DNA of 6,924 nt. It comes from Candidatus Dojkabacteria bacterium UBA2222 (GTDB lineage: Bacteria; Patescibacteriota; Dojkabacteria; SC72). Of this stretch, positions 5,144 through 6,924 are shown in pieces; within the stretch, counting starts at the first letter, position 1, and every line of letters starts with the position of its first letter. The stretch covers positions 1-6,924 of the forward strand of contig DCUE01000048.1 of the NCBI GenBank assembly GCA_002328465.1, given 5' to 3'. The notes beneath the pieces are model-generated. The model was given only the letters and a program-made list of their open reading frames with translations. It was not told where the DNA came from and did not search any database. A program made the position numbers and the translations under genes.

Positions 5144-6924
5144 TTATCTTTTGAACTTAAGTATAATGTTTTTTAATGTAGTCTTCCAACCTTGTACCTC
5201 AATTAACTCCCAGAATCTCTTGTATTTTCTCTTCAAAAGCGAAGGATACTCTACTATGCGAATACTCTCTTTTGATGACTCCCTCCTTAATACCTCAATC
5301 TCCTCGTCTTTCTTGGCAATTTCGCCTTTCAAGTCCTTCTTTATTTTAGCGGTAAAATAATCTGTTATTCTCTTTTGCCCATCTGAAATCGCATCTTCAT
5401 ATTGTTCCTCCTCCCAATTCCAAAACTTCCGAGATCTTGTAAGTAGTAACTCAACCCACTCTACAGCTTCAAAAAGATCTAAATCCTTTTCCCCATGAGT
5501 AGGTATCGTAAACTCAGTAAGATCCCAATGTAGAGGGGGAGGAGACTCTTCAACTACTGTTTTGATGAAATTGGCATTTATCTCCTTAGAGTTTTTAAGA
5601 ACTAGATCAAAGTTTTTTTGAAAATTACTCTTAACATGAATTCGATAGTGATAAAGAGATTCGTCGTAAAGCACATAGCCCTTAGCCTTGGTCGCCACTT
5701 GAGCGAGGAAGTCATAATCCTGAGCAACCTTATAGTCTCTAAATCTAATTTCGTTATCTTTTATAATTTCAGCCCTAAACATTGCTGCCGCACTAGGAAC
5801 TGGATAAGACCAAAAGAAAAGCCATTCAAGAGGAGCTTCTGGTTTTTTGTACAAAGCTGGAGAGTCTATTTTCCCAAAAGCAGACATATTGGTAGAACAG
5901 AACCCATACTCCTCATTCTCGGCAAGAAAACTGACCTGCTTCTCAAGTCTTGTTGGTAGAGAGATATCATCACTATCCATTCTAGTTATATACTTACCCC
6001 TAGAGAGATCTAATCCCGTATTCATTCCCCCTGGGACACCCTTATCAAAAAGATTCTTAGTTGGGATTACTCTATAATCCTGTTTCTCATATTCCTTAAT
6101 TATTTCCCAGGTTTTATCAGTGGAACCATCATCTACAATTATTAATTCAAAATTCGCATAAGTTTGGTTTAGAATACTATCTATGGCCTCCCTTAGGTAT
6201 TTTTCAGAATTATAACAAGGCATTATCACAGAAACCGAGGGAATATTCTTTTTGTAGTAAACCTCGGCCTTCTTAGTTGCAGCTTCCCGAGATTTAGCCC
6301 TCTTAGCTTCTCCCATTCGTTTAGAAAGATCAAAATAGAAATTGAAGACATCAACTCCAAACGATTCTACTTCATTATCATCTAATTCTTCTATTTCTTT
6401 AGACCACATTCTATCAGACTCTCCCACACGGCTATCTTCTGCCACAGTTTTTGTCCCCTGTAAATCATGGAACCTATATTTGATTAAGACCTCGGGAACA
6501 AAAGCCGTTTTACATTTTTTAAACAATTTAAACCACATATCATAATCATTTGCTGTTTTTAACATTTCATTAAATAACCCAACATACTCAAAACACTTTT
6601 TAGGGATTAACATAGAACAACCGTTAGTGTATCCATAAAACACTGGGAAGACTCCATTACTCAGAGTCTCTACAGAATGTTTTTTCTCATATTCCGTCTT
6701 ATAAATAGTTTTGGAGTTTTCGTCTATATATTCAACATTTGAGTATAATACCGTATTTTTGTCATCAAGCTTATCTAAAAACTTTATTTGCTTTTCAATT
6801 TTCTCTGGATAATATACATCATCATGACTTAACCATGAGAAGTACTCCCCCTTCATCTTCTCTATTCCCATATTAAGTGCACTAGCTACTCCTCCATTTT
6901 CTTTTTTATAATACCTTATCTTAT
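5144..6924 (-). CDS. Bifunctional family 2 glycosyltransferase (two GT2 domains), 5' end outside window
   Basis: The frame is open to the window edge. Before the first internal Met (codon 6871-6869) it reads KIRYYKKENGGVASALN, matching residues 62-78 of the downstream paralogue, so roughly 60 N-terminal residues are missing and that Met is not the start. Full length is probably near 650 aa. Numbering from that Met: domain A has LSHDD (14-18) as metal site and NDYDMW (108-113) on the acceptor side. A charged linker (183-210) leads to domain B with VSVIMPCYN (213-221), IIVDDGSTDKTW (244-255), RMDSDDISLP (297-306, D299 and D301), AQDYDF (383-388) and YHYRIH (407-412). The tail has a short charged coiled-coil-like stretch (about 508-535, KDEEIEVLRRE) and ends in basic LKNIILKFKR. 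It is a GT-A, inverting enzyme type, probably acting twice on the same growing glycan. It is the first visible gene of the operon; its promoter lies outside the window. Confidence 0.9.
   Translation of the reverse strand, partial: KIRYYKKENGGVASALNMGIEKMKGEYFSWLSHDDVYYPEKIEKQIKFLDKLDDKNTVLYSNVEYIDENSKTIYKTEYEKKHSVETLSNGVFPVFYGYTNGCSMLIPKKCFEYVGLFNEMLKTANDYDMWFKLFKKCKTAFVPEVLIKYRFHDLQGTKTVAEDSRVGESDRMWSKEIEELDDNEVESFGVDVFNFYFDLSKRMGEAKRAKSREAATKKAEVYYKKNIPSVSVIMPCYNSEKYLREAIDSILNQTYANFELIIVDDGSTDKTWEIIKEYEKQDYRVIPTKNLFDKGVPGGMNTGLDLSRGKYITRMDSDDISLPTRLEKQVSFLAENEEYGFCSTNMSAFGKIDSPALYKKPEAPLEWLFFWSYPVPSAAAMFRAEIIKDNEIRFRDYKVAQDYDFLAQVATKAKGYVLYDESLYHYRIHVKSNFQKNFDLVLKNSKEINANFIKTVVEESPPPLHWDLTEFTIPTHGEKDLDLFEAVEWVELLLTRSRKFWNWEEEQYEDAISDGQKRITDYFTAKIKKDLKGEIAKKDEEIEVLRRESSKESIRIVEYPSLLKRKYKRFWELIEVQGWKTTLKNIILKFKR
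6797..6924 (-). repeat. Direct repeat copy 1 (within first GT2-GT2 gene)
   Basis: This is the partner of 4801-4928, aligned at a constant offset of 1996 bp and 88% identical by hand count. It encodes the end of the nucleotide-binding half of domain A including the SHDD site. It runs to the window edge, so the true upstream limit of the duplication is not visible. Both copies are in the same orientation and the same codon register, so recombination between them would fuse the two genes in frame and delete 1996 bp. Confidence 0.85.

Noticed and set aside
1039..6545. Plus-strand open frames inside the minus-strand genes (for example 1039-1377, 1737-2039, 5618-5959)
   Set aside because: They are antisense to genes with clear family motifs, lack recognisable domains and have no spacing or start signals of their own.
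6869..6871. Met at 6871 as the true start of the first GT2-GT2 gene
   Set aside because: The frame continues upstream to the window edge and encodes KIRYYKKENGGVASALN, matching the paralogue, so the gene is truncated by the window rather than starting there.
1..6924. CRISPR array, tRNA/rRNA genes, transposase or attachment site
   Set aside because: No regularly spaced repeats, cloverleaf-like sequence, transposase motifs or terminal inverted repeats with target duplications were found on reading both strands.

Overview
The window is an AT-rich bacterial segment with every gene on the minus strand. It holds the distal part of a glycan assembly and export operon, followed by the start of a separately promoted radical SAM gene. 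All three standard stop codons end genes here, so a recoded-TGA genetic code is not indicated. None of the visible starts has a clear purine-rich Shine-Dalgarno sequence, and the radical SAM gene appears to be leaderless or nearly so behind an extended -10 promoter. AT richness, weak SD usage and a mosaic surface-glycan locus would fit a Patescibacteria/CPR-type bacterium. They would also fit other AT-rich lineages, so the taxonomic guess is low confidence.

Layout in transcription order, from high to low coordinates. (1) 6924-5144: a two-domain family-2 glycosyltransferase (GT2-GT2) whose first ~60 codons lie outside the window. (2) 5109-3328: a second, paralogous GT2-GT2 protein of 593 aa. 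(3) 3327-2233: a family-8 glycosyltransferase, abutting the previous stop codon with no gap. (4) 2200-1436: the membrane subunit of an ABC-2 polysaccharide exporter (Wzm/TagG type). (5) 1436-699: its ATPase (Wzt/TagH type), overlapping the permease stop by one base and lacking the C-terminal carbohydrate-binding domain of long Wzt proteins. (6) 698-524: a 175-bp intergenic region with a promoter and short direct repeats. (7) 523-1: the first 174 residues of a radical SAM enzyme, with its CX3CX2C cluster motif just before the window edge.

The likely joint role is that the GT2 and GT8 enzymes build a polysaccharide or glycan chain on a lipid carrier at the inner face of the membrane, and the Wzm/Wzt pair exports it. 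The two GT2-GT2 genes share a segment of about 128 bp at 88% nucleotide identity (15 mismatches, 13 of them synonymous) covering the second part of the first nucleotide-binding half. Their acceptor-side halves are strongly divergent, a pattern suggestive of domain swapping or gene conversion. I do not see an undescribed system that can be firmly claimed. The most notable points are this mosaic duplication, the SHDD/DxDD pairing of catalytic domains, the SD-less and leaderless signals, and the radical SAM gene at the operon edge.
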